In this document: one piece after another, positions 31,779 to 41,480 of the stretch
Layout of the letters: every line of letters begins with the position of its first letter
Position numbering within the stretch: position 1 is the first letter of the stretch
Assembly (NCBI GenBank): GCA_046349395.1
Contig: JAXMCK010000005.1
Coordinates: 186,001-250,000, forward strand
Source: JAXMCK01 sp046349395
Lineage (GTDB): Bacteria; Pseudomonadota; Alphaproteobacteria; Geminicoccales; Geminicoccaceae
DNA: 64,000 bases
Direction of reading: 5' to 3'
Program-made: the position numbers and the translations under genes
Notes under the pieces: generated by a model
Database searches by the model: none
What the model saw: only the letters and a program-made list of their open reading frames with translations
What the model was told of the DNA's origin: nothing

Positions 31779-33215
31779 GTGCGCATGATCGTGGCCCAGC
31801 AGAACGACATCGAGCATCAATGGAGTCAGATCCGCAGCATGCTGCGGGCGGAGGTCGGCGACCCGGCCTTCGCGACCTGGCTCAAGCCACTCGACCTCGC
31901 CGCCCTCGACGGCGATCGGGTCGTCATCGCGGTGCCGACCCAGTTCATGCGCGACTGGGTCGTCGCCCACTATGCCGACCGCATCCGCGCGCTGTGGACC
32001 TCGATCAACCCGCTGGTGCGGTCGATCGTGCTGAACGTCCGCGCCGCCGGTGCGGCGAACGGTAACGCCGCACCTCTGCCGCCGGCGGCCCAACCGATCC
32101 GCGTCGAGCCCGCCGTCGCTGCCGCGGCGATGCCGTCGGCCCCGGCGCCCGCAGGGGAGGAGGTCGTCGACCTCCCGGTCGCGGTCGACCAGCTCGGTGC
32201 CCGCCTCGACCCCCGCTTCACCTTCGAATCCTTCGTCGTCGGCAAGCCGAACGAGTTCGCCGTCGCCGCCGCCGAGAAGGTTGCGACCTCCCCGAAGCCG
32301 CCCTTCAACCCGCTGTTCCTCTATGGCGGCGTCGGTCTCGGCAAGACGCATCTGATGCACGCCATCGCTTGGCGGGTGAAGCAGACCGACCCCACGCGCC
32401 GGATCGTCTATCTCTCCGCCGAGAAGTTCATGTACCAGTTCGTGCGCGCCCTGCGCTCGAAGGATACGATGACCTTCAAGGAACTGTTCCGATCGGTCGA
32501 TCTATTGATGGTCGACGACGTGCAGTTCATCTCCGGCAAGGATTCGACGCAGGAAGAGTTCTTCCACACCTTCAACACGCTGGTCGATCGCGGCCGCCAG
32601 ATCGTCATCTCCGCCGACCGCAGTCCGTCCGACCTCTCCGGCCTGGAAGAGCGCATCCGCTCGCGCCTGGGCTGGGGCCTCGTCGCCGACATCCATCCCA
32701 CGACCTACGAGCTTCGCCTCGGCATCCTGCAGTCCAAGGCCGAGAAACTGGGGGCTGACGTCCCGCAGCGTGTCATCGAGTTCCTGGCCAGCCGCATCAG
32801 CACCAATGTTCGCGAGCTGGAGGGTGCGCTGAACCGCATCGTCCACCAGGCGAGCCTGATCCAGAAACCCGTCTCGATCGACATGGCGCAGGAGGTGCTG
32901 AAGGACCTGCTCCGCGCCAGCGACCGCCGTGTGACCATCGACGAGATCCAGAAAGCCGTCGTCGAGCACTACTCGATCCGGATGGCCGACATGACTTCGG
33001 CCCGCCGCTCCCGCGCCATCGCAAGGCCGCGACAGGTGGCGATGTACCTCGCGAAGCAACTGACCCCGCGCTCCCTGCCGGAGATCGGCAAGAAGTTCGG
33101 CGGCCGCGACCACACCACGGTGATGCACGCCGTCCGCCAGATCGAGAAGCTCTCGGCCGAGGACCGTGCCATGGCCGAGGACATCGAGACGCTGAAGCGG
33201 CGCCTGCAGGGCTGA
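31779..33215 (+). CDS. dnaA: Chromosomal replication initiator DnaA
   Basis: DnaA binds boxes at the origin and opens the DNA to start replication. The 478 aa protein has domain I (about 1-90), a Pro/Ala-rich linker (about 95-140), the AAA+ domain with Walker A GGVGLGKTHLMHAIAW and Walker B LLMVDDVQFISGK, sensor regions (ERIRSRLGWGLVADI), and the C-terminal DNA-binding signature GGRDHTTVMHAVRQIEKL. The start may be the GTG at 31779, 6 nt after GGAG, or the ATG at 31785. It heads the classical dnaA-dnaN-recF-gyrB set. Confidence 0.97.
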   Translation: MRMIVAQQNDIEHQWSQIRSMLRAEVGDPAFATWLKPLDLAALDGDRVVIAVPTQFMRDWVVAHYADRIRALWTSINPLVRSIVLNVRAAGAANGNAAPLPPAAQPIRVEPAVAAAAMPSAPAPAGEEVVDLPVAVDQLGARLDPRFTFESFVVGKPNEFAVAAAEKVATSPKPPFNPLFLYGGVGLGKTHLMHAIAWRVKQTDPTRRIVYLSAEKFMYQFVRALRSKDTMTFKELFRSVDLLMVDDVQFISGKDSTQEEFFHTFNTLVDRGRQIVISADRSPSDLSGLEERIRSRLGWGLVADIHPTTYELRLGILQSKAEKLGADVPQRVIEFLASRISTNVRELEGALNRIVHQASLIQKPVSIDMAQEVLKDLLRASDRRVTIDEIQKAVVEHYSIRMADMTSARRSRAIARPRQVAMYLAKQLTPRSLPEIGKKFGGRDHTTVMHAVRQIEKLSAEDRAMAEDIETLKRRLQG

Positions 33216-33339
33216 CGCCGGGTCGCAGCCTCGGCCACGAAACCTGTCGCGCTCCTCGATTTTTTGTTAGCGTGCCTGTCCCATAGACGTCGCCGGTGGC
33301 GCGCCCATCCGCCTCGGCCAAGCTGAGCTGATCCGGCCC

Positions 33340-34458
33340 ATGAAGCTATCGATCGAGCGTGCAGCCCTCCTGCGGTCCCTGGCGCACGTCCAGAACATCG
33401 TCGAGCGCCGGACCACGATCCCGATCCTGTCGAACGTCAAGCTGGCGGCCGACGACGCTAGACTGGCGCTGACCGCTACCGACATGGACCTGTCGCTGCT
33501 CGCCCACGAGCAAGCCGAGGTCTCGCGCGCCGGCACCACCACGGTCGGCGCCCACACCCTCTTCGACATCGTCCGCAAGCTGCCGGACGGCTGTGAGATC
33601 GCGCTGGAGCAGGCGCCGTCCGGTGGCGAGCTGACACTGCGTGCCGGCCGCTCCGTCTTCAACCTGCCCTCCCTGCCCGCCGACGAGTTCCCGGCTATCG
33701 GCGAGGAGCAGCTGGCGACCCGCTTCGAGATGGCGGCGAGCGACCTCGCCAAGCTGATCGACAAGACCCGCTTCGCGATCTCCACCGAAGAGACGCGCTA
33801 CTACCTCAACGGCATCCACATGCACGCGACCAAGAGCGGGGCCGCCAGCATGCTCCGCGGCGTCGCCACCGACGGCCATCGCCTGGCCCGGATCGAGCTG
33901 GCGCTGCCCAAGGGTGCCGAGCAGATCCCGCCCATCATCGTGCCGCGCAAGACCGTGGGCGAGATCCGGAAGCTGATCGATGGGGCCGAGGGCAAAGTGC
34001 AGATCAGCGTCTCGCCGACCCGCATCCAGTTCACGCTGGAGCGTGCGGTCCTCGTCTCGCGCCTGATCGACGGCACCTTCCCGGACTACGAGCGCGTCAT
34101 CCCAGCCGGCAACGACCGGGTCGCCACCATCGACACGAAGGGCTTCGCCGAAGCCGTCGACCGTGTCGCCACCATCTCCACGGATAAGGCCCGTGCCGTG
34201 AAGCTCGCCTTCTCGGCCGACACGGTGACGCTCAGCGCGGTCAGCGCCGAGGCCGGCCGTGCGGTCGACGAGATCGACGCCGAGTTCGCCGGCGACACCC
34301 TCGAGATCGGCTTCAACGCCCGCTACGTGCTGGACATCCTGGGCGAGATCGACGGGCCCAAGGTCCGCTTCGAGATGGCGAGTGCGGCGGCACCCACCGT
34401 CGTGCGCGATCCCGAGGACATGGGCACCCTCTACGTGCTGATGCCGATGCGGGTATGA
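33340..34458 (+). CDS. dnaN: DNA polymerase III beta subunit (sliding clamp)
   Basis: DnaN forms the ring that tethers the polymerase to DNA. The 372 aa protein starts MKLSIERAALLRSLAHVQ and consists of three similar domains. Family segments include ERRTTIPILSNVKLAA in the first, AISTEETRYYLNGIHMH in the second, and the C-terminal VVRDPEDMGTLYVLMPMRV with the MPMR motif that lines the partner-binding pocket. It lies 124 bp after dnaA and overlaps recF by ATGA. Confidence 0.97.
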   Translation: MKLSIERAALLRSLAHVQNIVERRTTIPILSNVKLAADDARLALTATDMDLSLLAHEQAEVSRAGTTTVGAHTLFDIVRKLPDGCEIALEQAPSGGELTLRAGRSVFNLPSLPADEFPAIGEEQLATRFEMAASDLAKLIDKTRFAISTEETRYYLNGIHMHATKSGAASMLRGVATDGHRLARIELALPKGAEQIPPIIVPRKTVGEIRKLIDGAEGKVQISVSPTRIQFTLERAVLVSRLIDGTFPDYERVIPAGNDRVATIDTKGFAEAVDRVATISTDKARAVKLAFSADTVTLSAVSAEAGRAVDEIDAEFAGDTLEIGFNARYVLDILGEIDGPKVRFEMASAAAPTVVRDPEDMGTLYVLMPMRV

Positions 34459-35618
34459 CGGCGGCGCCGCTCGCCCGCAAGGAAGCCCACGCCTCCGTCG
34501 CCCCGCCCGTTCCGGCCGTCCGGCGGCTCCGCCTACGCGACTTCCGCAACTATCGCTCGCTCGACCTCGCCGTCGGCAGCGGCCCCATCGTGCTGGCCGG
34601 CGAGAACGGAGCGGGTAAGACGAACCTCCTCGAAGCCGTCTCCCTCCTCGCCCCCGGCCGCGGCCTGCGCCGCGCCCGTCTCGACGAGATGGATCGCCAG
34701 GGCGGCGGCCCCTGGCAGATCGCGCTGCGCCTCGACACCCGAGAGGGCCCGCAGGACGTCGAGACCCGCCGCCAGACCGAGTCGGAGCGCCGCGACATGC
34801 TGCTCGACGGGTCCCCGCTCCGCGGCCAGGGCCAGCTCGCCGAGATCGTCAGCCTCGTCTGGCTCACCCCCGCCATGGACCGCGTCTTCGTCGAGGGCCC
34901 GTCCAACCGCCGCCGCTTTCTCGACCGCCTGGTCCTCGCCATCGATCCGTCGCACGCCTCGCGCGTCGCCGCCTTCGAACGTTCCATGGCCGAGCGCTCG
35001 CAACTCCTGCGCACCGGCCGCTCCGATCCGGCCTGGCTCGGTGCCATCGAGCGCCGCATGGTCGAGTCCGGTGTCGCCGTCGCCGCCGCCCGGCGCACCC
35101 TGCTGGCCGACCTGGAGCGCACGCTGGCGGCCGACGGCGAGCCCTTCCCCCGCCCGCACCTCGCCGTCGAGGGCGAGCTGGAACGCTGGCTGGAGGACCT
35201 CCCCGCTGTCGAGGTCGAGGATCGTTTCGCCGCCGGCCTCGCCGCCGCCCGCGGCCACGACTCGCACCTCGGCGGCGCCTCGATCGGACCCCACCGTAGC
35301 GACCTCGTCGCGACGGATGCGGCAAACGGCGAGCCGGCACGCTTGTGCTCGACCGGGAGGCAAAAAGCGTTCCTCTGTGCTATAGTCCTGGCAGAGGCCC
35401 GGCTGCGACGGCAGCAGGCGGGCGATCTGCCCATCCTCCTGCTCGACGAGGCGACCGCCCATCTGGATCCGGGTCGCCGCGCCGATCTGTTCGATGCGCT
35501 GATCGAGCTCGGTGCGCAGACATGGCTGTCGGGCACGGATGCGGAATTGTTCGCACCCTTACGGGGCCATGCCGCTTTCTATCGTGTCGCCCAAGGGATC
35601 TTGACCCCCGATGAATGA
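34455..35618 (+). CDS. recF: DNA replication and repair protein RecF
   Basis: RecF is an SMC-like ATPase that helps load RecA at gaps. The 387 aa protein has the Walker A motif AGENGAGKTNLLEAVSLLAP after the RLRDFRNYRSLDL segment, the family block VFVEGPSNRRRFLDRLVLAI, the ABC-type signature region near STGRQKAFLCAIVLAEA, and Walker B LPILLLDEATAHLD. The N-terminal 25 residues are an Ala/Pro-rich extension not found in most RecF proteins; a later start is possible but would break the 4 bp overlap with dnaN. It overlaps gyrB by 8 bp. Confidence 0.95.
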   Translation: MTAAPLARKEAHASVAPPVPAVRRLRLRDFRNYRSLDLAVGSGPIVLAGENGAGKTNLLEAVSLLAPGRGLRRARLDEMDRQGGGPWQIALRLDTREGPQDVETRRQTESERRDMLLDGSPLRGQGQLAEIVSLVWLTPAMDRVFVEGPSNRRRFLDRLVLAIDPSHASRVAAFERSMAERSQLLRTGRSDPAWLGAIERRMVESGVAVAAARRTLLADLERTLAADGEPFPRPHLAVEGELERWLEDLPAVEVEDRFAAGLAAARGHDSHLGGASIGPHRSDLVATDAANGEPARLCSTGRQKAFLCAIVLAEARLRRQQAGDLPILLLDEATAHLDPGRRADLFDALIELGAQTWLSGTDAELFAPLRGHAAFYRVAQGILTPDE

Positions 35619-38016
35619 GACCGCTGTTCCCGCCCACTACGACGCCAGCTCGATCCAGGTCCTGGAAGGCCTCGATCCGGTGCGCAAGCGTCCGGGCATG
35701 TATATCGGCGACACCGACGACGGCACCGGCCTCCACCACATGGTGTTCGAGGTGGTCGACAACGCTATCGACGAGGTGCTGGCCGGCCACGCGACCAAGG
35801 TGAACGTCACCATCAACATGGACGGCTCGGTCACCGTCACCGACGACGGCCGCGGCATCCCGGTCGACATCCATCACGAGCAGGGCGTCTCGGCGGCCCA
35901 GGTCATCATGACCGTCCTGCACGCCGGCGGTAAGTTCAACCAGAACTCCTACAAGGTCTCGGGGGGCCTGCACGGCGTGGGCGTCTCGGTCGTCAACGCC
36001 CTCTCCGATTGGGTGGATCTGCGCATCTGGCGCGACGGCAACGAGCATTTCATCCGCTTCGAGAACGGCGGCGTCCCGGTGGCCCCCTTGGCGGCCGTCG
36101 GCCCGCAGGGCGACCGGCGCGGCACCGAGCTCACCTTCATGCCGTCGATCTCGGTCTTCACCAACACCGAGTTCTCCTACGCCATCCTGGAGCATCGCCT
36201 GCGCGAGCTCGCCTTCCTGAACTCCGGCGTCTACATCCGCCTGCGCGATCTCCGGCCCGAGCCGCATCGCGAGGACGTGCTGCACTACGAGGGCGGCATC
36301 GAGGCCTTCGTGCAGTATCTCGACCGCTCCCGTACCGCGGTCCACGCCCCGATCGCGCTGCGCGGCGAGCGCGACGCCATCGAGTGCGAAGTGGCGATGC
36401 AGTGGAACGACGGGTACCACGAGACGAGCTTGTGCTTCACCAACAACATCCCGCAGCGCGACGGCGGCACCCACCTCACCGGCTTCCGCGCCGCCCTCAC
36501 CCGCGTCCTGAACGCTAAGGCCGAGGAGACCGGCATCCTGAAGCGGGACAAGGTGGCACTCTCCGGCGAGGACATGCGCGAGGGCCTCACCTGCGTCCTC
36601 TCGATCAAGATGCCGGACCCGAAGTTCGGCTCGCAGACCAAGGACAAGCTCGTCTCCTCCGAGGTGACCCACGTCGTCTCCGGCGTCATCGGCGACGGTC
36701 TGACCCGCTGGTTGGAGGAGCACCCGGCCGAGACCAAGATCATCCTCGGCAAGATCGTCGAAGCCGCCACCGCCCGCGAGGCCGCCCGTCGCGCGCGTGA
36801 ACTAACCCGCCGCAAGGGTGCGCTCGACATCGCCAACCTGCCGGGCAAGCTCGCCGACTGCCAGGAGCGCGATCCGGCGAAGTCCGAGCTCTTCATCGTC
36901 GAGGGCGACAGTGCGGGCGGTTCGGCGAAGCAGGGCCGCGACCGCTCCTTCCAGGCCATCCTGCCGCTGCGCGGCAAGATCCTGAACGTCGAGCGGGCAC
37001 GGCTCGACCGCGTGCTCGGCAGCAACGAGATCGGCACGCTGATCACCGCCCTGGGTACCGGCATCCGCGACGATTTCGACGTCACGAAGCTGCGCTACCA
37101 CCGCATCATCGTGATGACGGATGCCGACGTCGACGGCAGCCACATTAGGACACTTCTGCTGACCTTCTTCTACCGGCACATGGCGCAGATCATCGAGGCC
37201 GGGCACCTCTTCATCGCCCAGCCGCCGCTCTACAAGGTCAAGCGCGGCCAGAAGGAGCGCTACCTCAAGGACGACGCGGCACTGGAAGAGTTCCTGATCG
37301 AGGACGGCCTCGACGAGACGGCACTCGTCGTCGACGGCGAGCGGATCGAGGGCGAGCGCCTCGCCGAGATCGTCGAGCGTGCGCGCCACGCCCGCAGCCA
37401 GCTCGCCCATATCTCCCGCCGCGTGCCGATGGACCTCCTGGAGGCCGTCGCCGTCGCCGGCGGCTTCGCCGACCACGCCTTCGACGACCTCACCAGTGCC
37501 CTGGAACTGGCGCAGCGCACCGCCCGCAATCTCAGTCGCGGCGGTAAGGGGGCGTGGCAGGCCGTGCGCAACGAGCAGGGCGAGCTCGTCTTCCACCACA
37601 TGAAAGGCGAGCGCCGCGAGCGCCACCGCTTCGACCCGGCGCTGGCCCGCAGTGCCGATGCCCGCCGCGTGATGGAGGATCTGGCCGCGATGGGCCCGAT
37701 CTTCGGCGACGACACCCAGCTCGTCCGCAAGGAGCAGGCGACCCCCGTCGCCGGCCCGGTCGGCCTCGTCGAGGCGATCCTTGCACTCGGCCGCAAGGGC
37801 CTCGGCATCCAGCGCTACAAGGGCCTGGGCGAAATGAACCCCGAGCAGCTCTGGGAGACGACCCTCGACCCGGAGAAGCGCACGCTGCTCCAGTGCCGGA
37901 TCGAGCAGGCCGACGAGGCCGACCAGATCTTCTCGACACTGATGGGCGACGTCGTCGAGCCGCGCCGCGAGTTCATCCAGGACAACGCGCTGAAGGTCGT
38001 CAACCTCGACGTCTGA
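35611..38016 (+). CDS. gyrB: DNA gyrase subunit B
   Basis: GyrB supplies ATP hydrolysis for negative supercoiling. The 801 aa protein has the GHKL ATP site (FEVVDNAIDEVLAGHATKV, DDGRGIPVDIHHEQG, GGLHGVGVSVVNALS), the transducer domain, and the TOPRIM domain with EGDSAGGSAKQGRDR and the metal motif DADVDGSHIRTLLLTFFYR. The C-terminal tail is QRYKGLGEMNPEQLWETT. Length is normal. It completes the dnaA-dnaN-recF-gyrB cluster. Confidence 0.97.
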   Translation: MNETAVPAHYDASSIQVLEGLDPVRKRPGMYIGDTDDGTGLHHMVFEVVDNAIDEVLAGHATKVNVTINMDGSVTVTDDGRGIPVDIHHEQGVSAAQVIMTVLHAGGKFNQNSYKVSGGLHGVGVSVVNALSDWVDLRIWRDGNEHFIRFENGGVPVAPLAAVGPQGDRRGTELTFMPSISVFTNTEFSYAILEHRLRELAFLNSGVYIRLRDLRPEPHREDVLHYEGGIEAFVQYLDRSRTAVHAPIALRGERDAIECEVAMQWNDGYHETSLCFTNNIPQRDGGTHLTGFRAALTRVLNAKAEETGILKRDKVALSGEDMREGLTCVLSIKMPDPKFGSQTKDKLVSSEVTHVVSGVIGDGLTRWLEEHPAETKIILGKIVEAATAREAARRARELTRRKGALDIANLPGKLADCQERDPAKSELFIVEGDSAGGSAKQGRDRSFQAILPLRGKILNVERARLDRVLGSNEIGTLITALGTGIRDDFDVTKLRYHRIIVMTDADVDGSHIRTLLLTFFYRHMAQIIEAGHLFIAQPPLYKVKRGQKERYLKDDAALEEFLIEDGLDETALVVDGERIEGERLAEIVERARHARSQLAHISRRVPMDLLEAVAVAGGFADHAFDDLTSALELAQRTARNLSRGGKGAWQAVRNEQGELVFHHMKGERRERHRFDPALARSADARRVMEDLAAMGPIFGDDTQLVRKEQATPVAGPVGLVEAILALGRKGLGIQRYKGLGEMNPEQLWETTLDPEKRTLLQCRIEQADEADQIFSTLMGDVVEPRREFIQDNALKVVNLDV

Positions 38017-38076
38017 GTTGCCGTAGCCGCTGCGCGCACGCACTGTCGCCGGGCCTTGGATGGGGGCTCGGCAGGC

Positions 38077-39453
38077 ATGGCGCACGACGTCCGGCTCGTG
38101 AAGGACGAGCACAGGATCGAGGATCTCCGGCGCACGATCCCGGACTGGATCAGGCGACTGGAGCGACCGCCGACACCGGCTCTCACCCCACGCTTCGGCC
38201 CGCTCGAAGGCATCCGTGCCGTCGGCACCGGTGTGTTCATCGCCCAGCCCTATGTCGGCACCAAGCTCGCCGAGTTCGGGACCGAAGTGATCCATGTCGA
38301 GCGGCCGGGCGGCGATACCTTCCGCCTCAGCGCACCGCATCTGACACGTGGCGGCCGCCGCCAGGGCTGCGACGAGGCCGACAACCTCAAGAACAAGCTC
38401 TCGCTCGGCCTCGACCTCACCCACAAAAGCGCCCTCGAGATCCTGATGGCGCTGTGGAAGATCTCCGACGTCTGGATGGAGTCCTCCGCACCCGGCACGC
38501 TGGAGCATCACGGCATCGGCAACGAGTTGGCGCTCGCCGTGAACCCCTCGCTCGTCATCCTTCGCGTCAGCACCTACGGCCAGTACGGGCTTGAGGACTA
38601 CCTCCACAGGCCCGGCTACGACGCGCTGGCCCAGGCCTATGGTGGCATGATGTGCATCACGGGCGATCCCTCCGGTCCGCCGCAGCGGGCCAAGACCTAC
38701 ACCGGCGACTACGTCACGGCCCTCACCGGCTGGGCCGCCGTGATGATGGCGCTCTGGGAGGTCCGCAAGTCCGGCCGCGGCCAGGTCGTCGACCTCGCCC
38801 AATTCGAGGCCGTCGCCCAGACCAACGGCAACACCCTGCCCTTCTACACCGGCGAGGGCGGTGTCACTGGCCTCACCGGCAACCGCGCCACCGGCTATCA
38901 GCCCTATGACAGCTTCCGTTGTGCCGACGGGTGGGTGTTCATCGGTGCCGTGGGTGGTGCGATCTACGAGCGCGTCCCCGCCTTCCTTGGTCTCGACCCG
39001 CACGAATACAGCTACGAGGCCTGCTCCAAGGACGCCGCCGCCGTCGGTTCCGAGAAGGGCCGCGAACTCGACCGGCGCCTGCGCGAGTACTGTGCCGCCC
39101 GCCCCGCGGCCGTGGTCGAGCGCGAGCTGAGCGAGGCCCGAATCGGCTGTGCCCGCGTCTACGATGTCCGCGACCAGTACGAGGACGCGCACTACGCCGC
39201 CCGCGACATGACCGTGCCTGTGCTGGACCGCCAGTCCGGCGTGCCCGTCCGCGTCTTCGGCGTCGTCCCCAAGATGTCACTCACCCCCGGCCGCATCTGG
39301 CGCGGCGCCCCCTCCATCGGCGACGACACCACCGACGTCCTGGAAACGTTGCTCGGCTTCTCCGCCGAGCGTATCGGCGACCTCTACGCCGACGGTGCCG
39401 TGCACCGCATGGAGCCGTTCACGACCCCGCAGGCCGAGCCGGCCCACCCCTGA
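38077..39453 (+). CDS. Family III CoA-transferase (CaiB/BaiF type)
   Basis: Enzymes of this family move CoA between carboxylic acids through an Asp-bound intermediate. The 458 aa protein (ATG 38077, MAHDVRLVKDEHRIEDL) shows LEGIRAVGTGVFIAQPYVGT and KLAEFGTEVIHVERPGGD at the N-terminus, the NKLSLGLDL block, and KTYTGDYVTALTGWAAVMMA, where the Asp is the probable nucleophile. A C-terminal domain with ARDMTVPVLDRQSGVPVRVF is also typical. It resembles the carnitine/bile-acid CoA-transferase branch, but substrate cannot be assigned. A TTG start 21 nt upstream is possible. Confidence 0.9.
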   Translation: MAHDVRLVKDEHRIEDLRRTIPDWIRRLERPPTPALTPRFGPLEGIRAVGTGVFIAQPYVGTKLAEFGTEVIHVERPGGDTFRLSAPHLTRGGRRQGCDEADNLKNKLSLGLDLTHKSALEILMALWKISDVWMESSAPGTLEHHGIGNELALAVNPSLVILRVSTYGQYGLEDYLHRPGYDALAQAYGGMMCITGDPSGPPQRAKTYTGDYVTALTGWAAVMMALWEVRKSGRGQVVDLAQFEAVAQTNGNTLPFYTGEGGVTGLTGNRATGYQPYDSFRCADGWVFIGAVGGAIYERVPAFLGLDPHEYSYEACSKDAAAVGSEKGRELDRRLREYCAARPAAVVERELSEARIGCARVYDVRDQYEDAHYAARDMTVPVLDRQSGVPVRVFGVVPKMSLTPGRIWRGAPSIGDDTTDVLETLLGFSAERIGDLYADGAVHRMEPFTTPQAEPAHP

Positions 39454-39579
39454 CCGCCTCTTTCCCCGCGGCACCCGCCCGACTACCGTCCGGAGTCACC
39501 CGACAGCGGAGCCCCGATCCTGGATCACCTGCGCACGCCCGACGTCCCGCCGGTCTGGTTTCTCGGCACGGCGGTCCTG

Positions 39580-39975
39580 ATGTGGCTCGTCGACCGCCTG
39601 CTCCCCGGCCCGGTCCTGCTCGCCGGCGGCCCCCGGTGGCTCGGCCTGCTGCCCATGGTTCTGGGCCTCGGGCTCGGCCTCTGGGGCGTGGCCTGCTTCC
39701 GCCGCGCCCGTACCTCGCCGATTCCCTTTGCGGAGCCCAGTGCGGTGGTCACCGACGGTCCCTACCGCTTCACCCGCAACCCCATGTATCTCGGCCTGGC
39801 GCTGATCCTGGTCGGCTGGGCGATGCTCCTGGGCAGCACCCTCCCGTTTCTGCTGGTGCCCCTGTTCATTTTGGTGATCGACAGCCGCTTCGTCCGGCGC
39901 GAGGAGCCCTTCCTGGCCGAGCGGCTCGGCCCCGCCTACGACGCCTATCGTCGGCGTGTCCGCCGTTGGCTCTAA
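39580..39975 (+). CDS. Membrane methyltransferase (isoprenylcysteine carboxyl methyltransferase / PEMT-like)
   Basis: A small membrane protein with about four hydrophobic segments. The C-terminal signature GPYRFTRNPMYLGLALILVG, followed by the helix GSTLPFLLVPLFILVI and EEPFLAERLGPAYDAYRRRV, is that of the ICMT/phospholipid methyltransferase family, which uses S-adenosylmethionine. The ATG at 39580 gives 131 aa, but the frame stays open upstream to a CTG at 39520 with GGAG 8 nt before it; the extra 20 codons (including PPVWFLGTAVLMW) complete a first membrane helix, so the true start may be that CTG. Substrate unknown. Confidence 0.82.
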   Translation: MWLVDRLLPGPVLLAGGPRWLGLLPMVLGLGLGLWGVACFRRARTSPIPFAEPSAVVTDGPYRFTRNPMYLGLALILVGWAMLLGSTLPFLLVPLFILVIDSRFVRREEPFLAERLGPAYDAYRRRVRRWL

Positions 39976-39991
39976 CGGGAGGTAAACGAGA

Positions 39992-40351
39992 ATGACGGAT
40001 CTGCCCGCCGGTACCCTCATCGTCGTCGAATGGGCGCTGGGTGCCGACATCGACGGCGGCGATGCCACCAAGGCCGCCAAGCGTGCGGTCGCCACCGCCA
40101 TCCGCAACGTCGTGCTGCCCGGCCTGCGCAGCCTCGTCGCCGATACCGGCCGCAAGTGGCGCGTCAATGTCCGTCTGGGCGTGCCCGAGGGAGCCTCCGC
40201 TGTCGATCAGGCCGCCGTCCTGGCCGAACTGCCCTACCGGGAGGGTGCGACCATCGAGGTCGTCCAGGGCGGCCTCGCCACCCCCAACGGCCTCAGCGCC
40301 CAGGGCCGCACGACCATCGTCGTCGCCGCGGTCGAGATCCGCCTCGCCTGA
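39992..40351 (+). CDS. Lin0512-family protein
   Basis: A 119 aa protein starting MTDLPAGTLIVVEWALGADI, with DATKAAKRAVATAIRNVVLP and two beta-rich C-terminal segments (GATIEVVQGGL, TIVVAAVEIRLA). This matches the Lin0512 family of conserved proteins of about 115 aa. Their function is not known; the fold looks like a small repeated alpha/beta unit. It lies 16 bp after the methyltransferase gene with a GGGAGG sequence close to the start, so the two are probably co-transcribed. Confidence 0.8.
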   Translation: MTDLPAGTLIVVEWALGADIDGGDATKAAKRAVATAIRNVVLPGLRSLVADTGRKWRVNVRLGVPEGASAVDQAAVLAELPYREGATIEVVQGGLATPNGLSAQGRTTIVVAAVEIRLA

Positions 40352-40458
40352 GCGGCTGCAACGGCGGCCGGGCAATCCGCTCCCGGTCGCCGCAATCCGC
40401 TTGTCGACGCCGATCCTCATGCTAAGGGCGACGCTTCACCGTCGCATGGAGCCGGCCC

Positions 40459-41289
40459 TTGTCGCTCGCATCGTTCCTTCACCGCAGTACCCTCGCCTGC
40501 CTCGCCGCCCTCCTCCTCGCACCGATGGCGGCCCGTGCCGCCACCTTCGACGAGATGGTCGTCTTCGGCGACAGCATCTCGGACTGGGAGTACAATCCTT
40601 ACGACGTGCCCGAGGCGCGGGCACCCTTCCCCTACTGGTCCGAGCGCGTCCGCATGGCCGGCACGGTGAAGAGCCTGCGCAACTACTCGAGGGCCGGCGC
40701 CTTCGTGCAGGACCGGAACATCGACCCGAAGAAGCCCGAGAACGTCCACAAGACGTTCAAATTCCAGGTCGACGACTGGGTCGGCCACGGAGCACCGCTG
40801 AAGGCGAAGGCGGTCTGTGCGGTCTATCTCGGCTACAACGACATCGGCGCCCAGAACTTCGCACCTTTGGCCGACCTCTCGAAGGCGAAAGCTACCTACG
40901 CCCGCGAGGTCGACCGGCTGATCGCGCACGGCTGCACCAGCGGCTCCCGCCAGCTCCTCCTCGTGCGCGTCCACCAGCTCTGCCGCAACCCGAAGAACCA
41001 CAATATCAGCTGCAGCCGCAGCATCACCTGGAACGGCTATGTCGACCAGGTCGCCCGCGCCCGCGGTGCCGGCAAGCCGGGCGCCCATGTCCGCGAGGTC
41101 GACGTCTATGGCCGCTTCGAGAAGATCTACGCCCACCCCGCCGACTACGGCTACACCAACGTCACGACGTTCAGCCAGTCCGCCGCGAACAGCGGCTCGT
41201 CCATCCTCTACTGGGACGGGAACCATTTCGGCTGGCTCGGACACAAGTCCATCGCCAAGGCCTTCCTCGATGTCCTGAAGCCTCTCTGA
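40459..41289 (+). CDS. Exported SGNH/GDSL-family hydrolase
   Basis: A 276 aa esterase or lipase-like enzyme. From a TTG at 40459 it has a signal peptide (SFLHRSTLACLAALLLAPMA, cleaved after ARA). Block I is MVVFGDSISDWEY with the Ser nucleophile; block III is LGYNDIGAQ with the Gly-x-Asn; block V is YWDGNHFGWLGHKSIA with Asp and His. Four to six cysteines in the mature part suggest disulfides in the periplasm or outside the cell. Its substrate could be a lipid or an acylated polysaccharide. It precedes the FkbH operon by 191 bp and may act on the same surface material; this link is inference. Confidence 0.87.
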   Translation: MSLASFLHRSTLACLAALLLAPMAARAATFDEMVVFGDSISDWEYNPYDVPEARAPFPYWSERVRMAGTVKSLRNYSRAGAFVQDRNIDPKKPENVHKTFKFQVDDWVGHGAPLKAKAVCAVYLGYNDIGAQNFAPLADLSKAKATYAREVDRLIAHGCTSGSRQLLLVRVHQLCRNPKNHNISCSRSITWNGYVDQVARARGAGKPGAHVREVDVYGRFEKIYAHPADYGYTNVTTFSQSAANSGSSILYWDGNHFGWLGHKSIAKAFLDVLKPL

Positions 41290-41393
41290 CCGTCGGGACG
41301 CCTGATCGCGGCCGGCGGGGTCCGGCCGCGTGGAGCACCGGCGGTTGATAGGTCGCGGCAAATGTGACAAGTCGTTAATGCAGCAGAAGTGGG

Positions 41394-41409
41394 TGCCCAA
41401 GAATGGGCA
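41394..41409. repeat. Short hairpin before the FkbH operon
   Basis: TGCCCA, 4 nt AGAA, TGGGCA: a 6 bp perfect inverted repeat about 70 bp before the FkbH start. It may be a regulator site; too short to be sure. Confidence 0.3.
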
Positions 41410-41480
41410 GGCCGCGGGTTGAATCAGGTATCGGGTCGCTTTAACTTTTTAGCCGGATCGACGGTCGAGGACCTCAGCGA

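Noticed and set aside
36802..39192. Minus-strand frame of 796 codons opposite gyrB and the CoA-transferase gene
   Set aside because: Shadow frame; gyrB and the CoA-transferase are certain on the plus strand.
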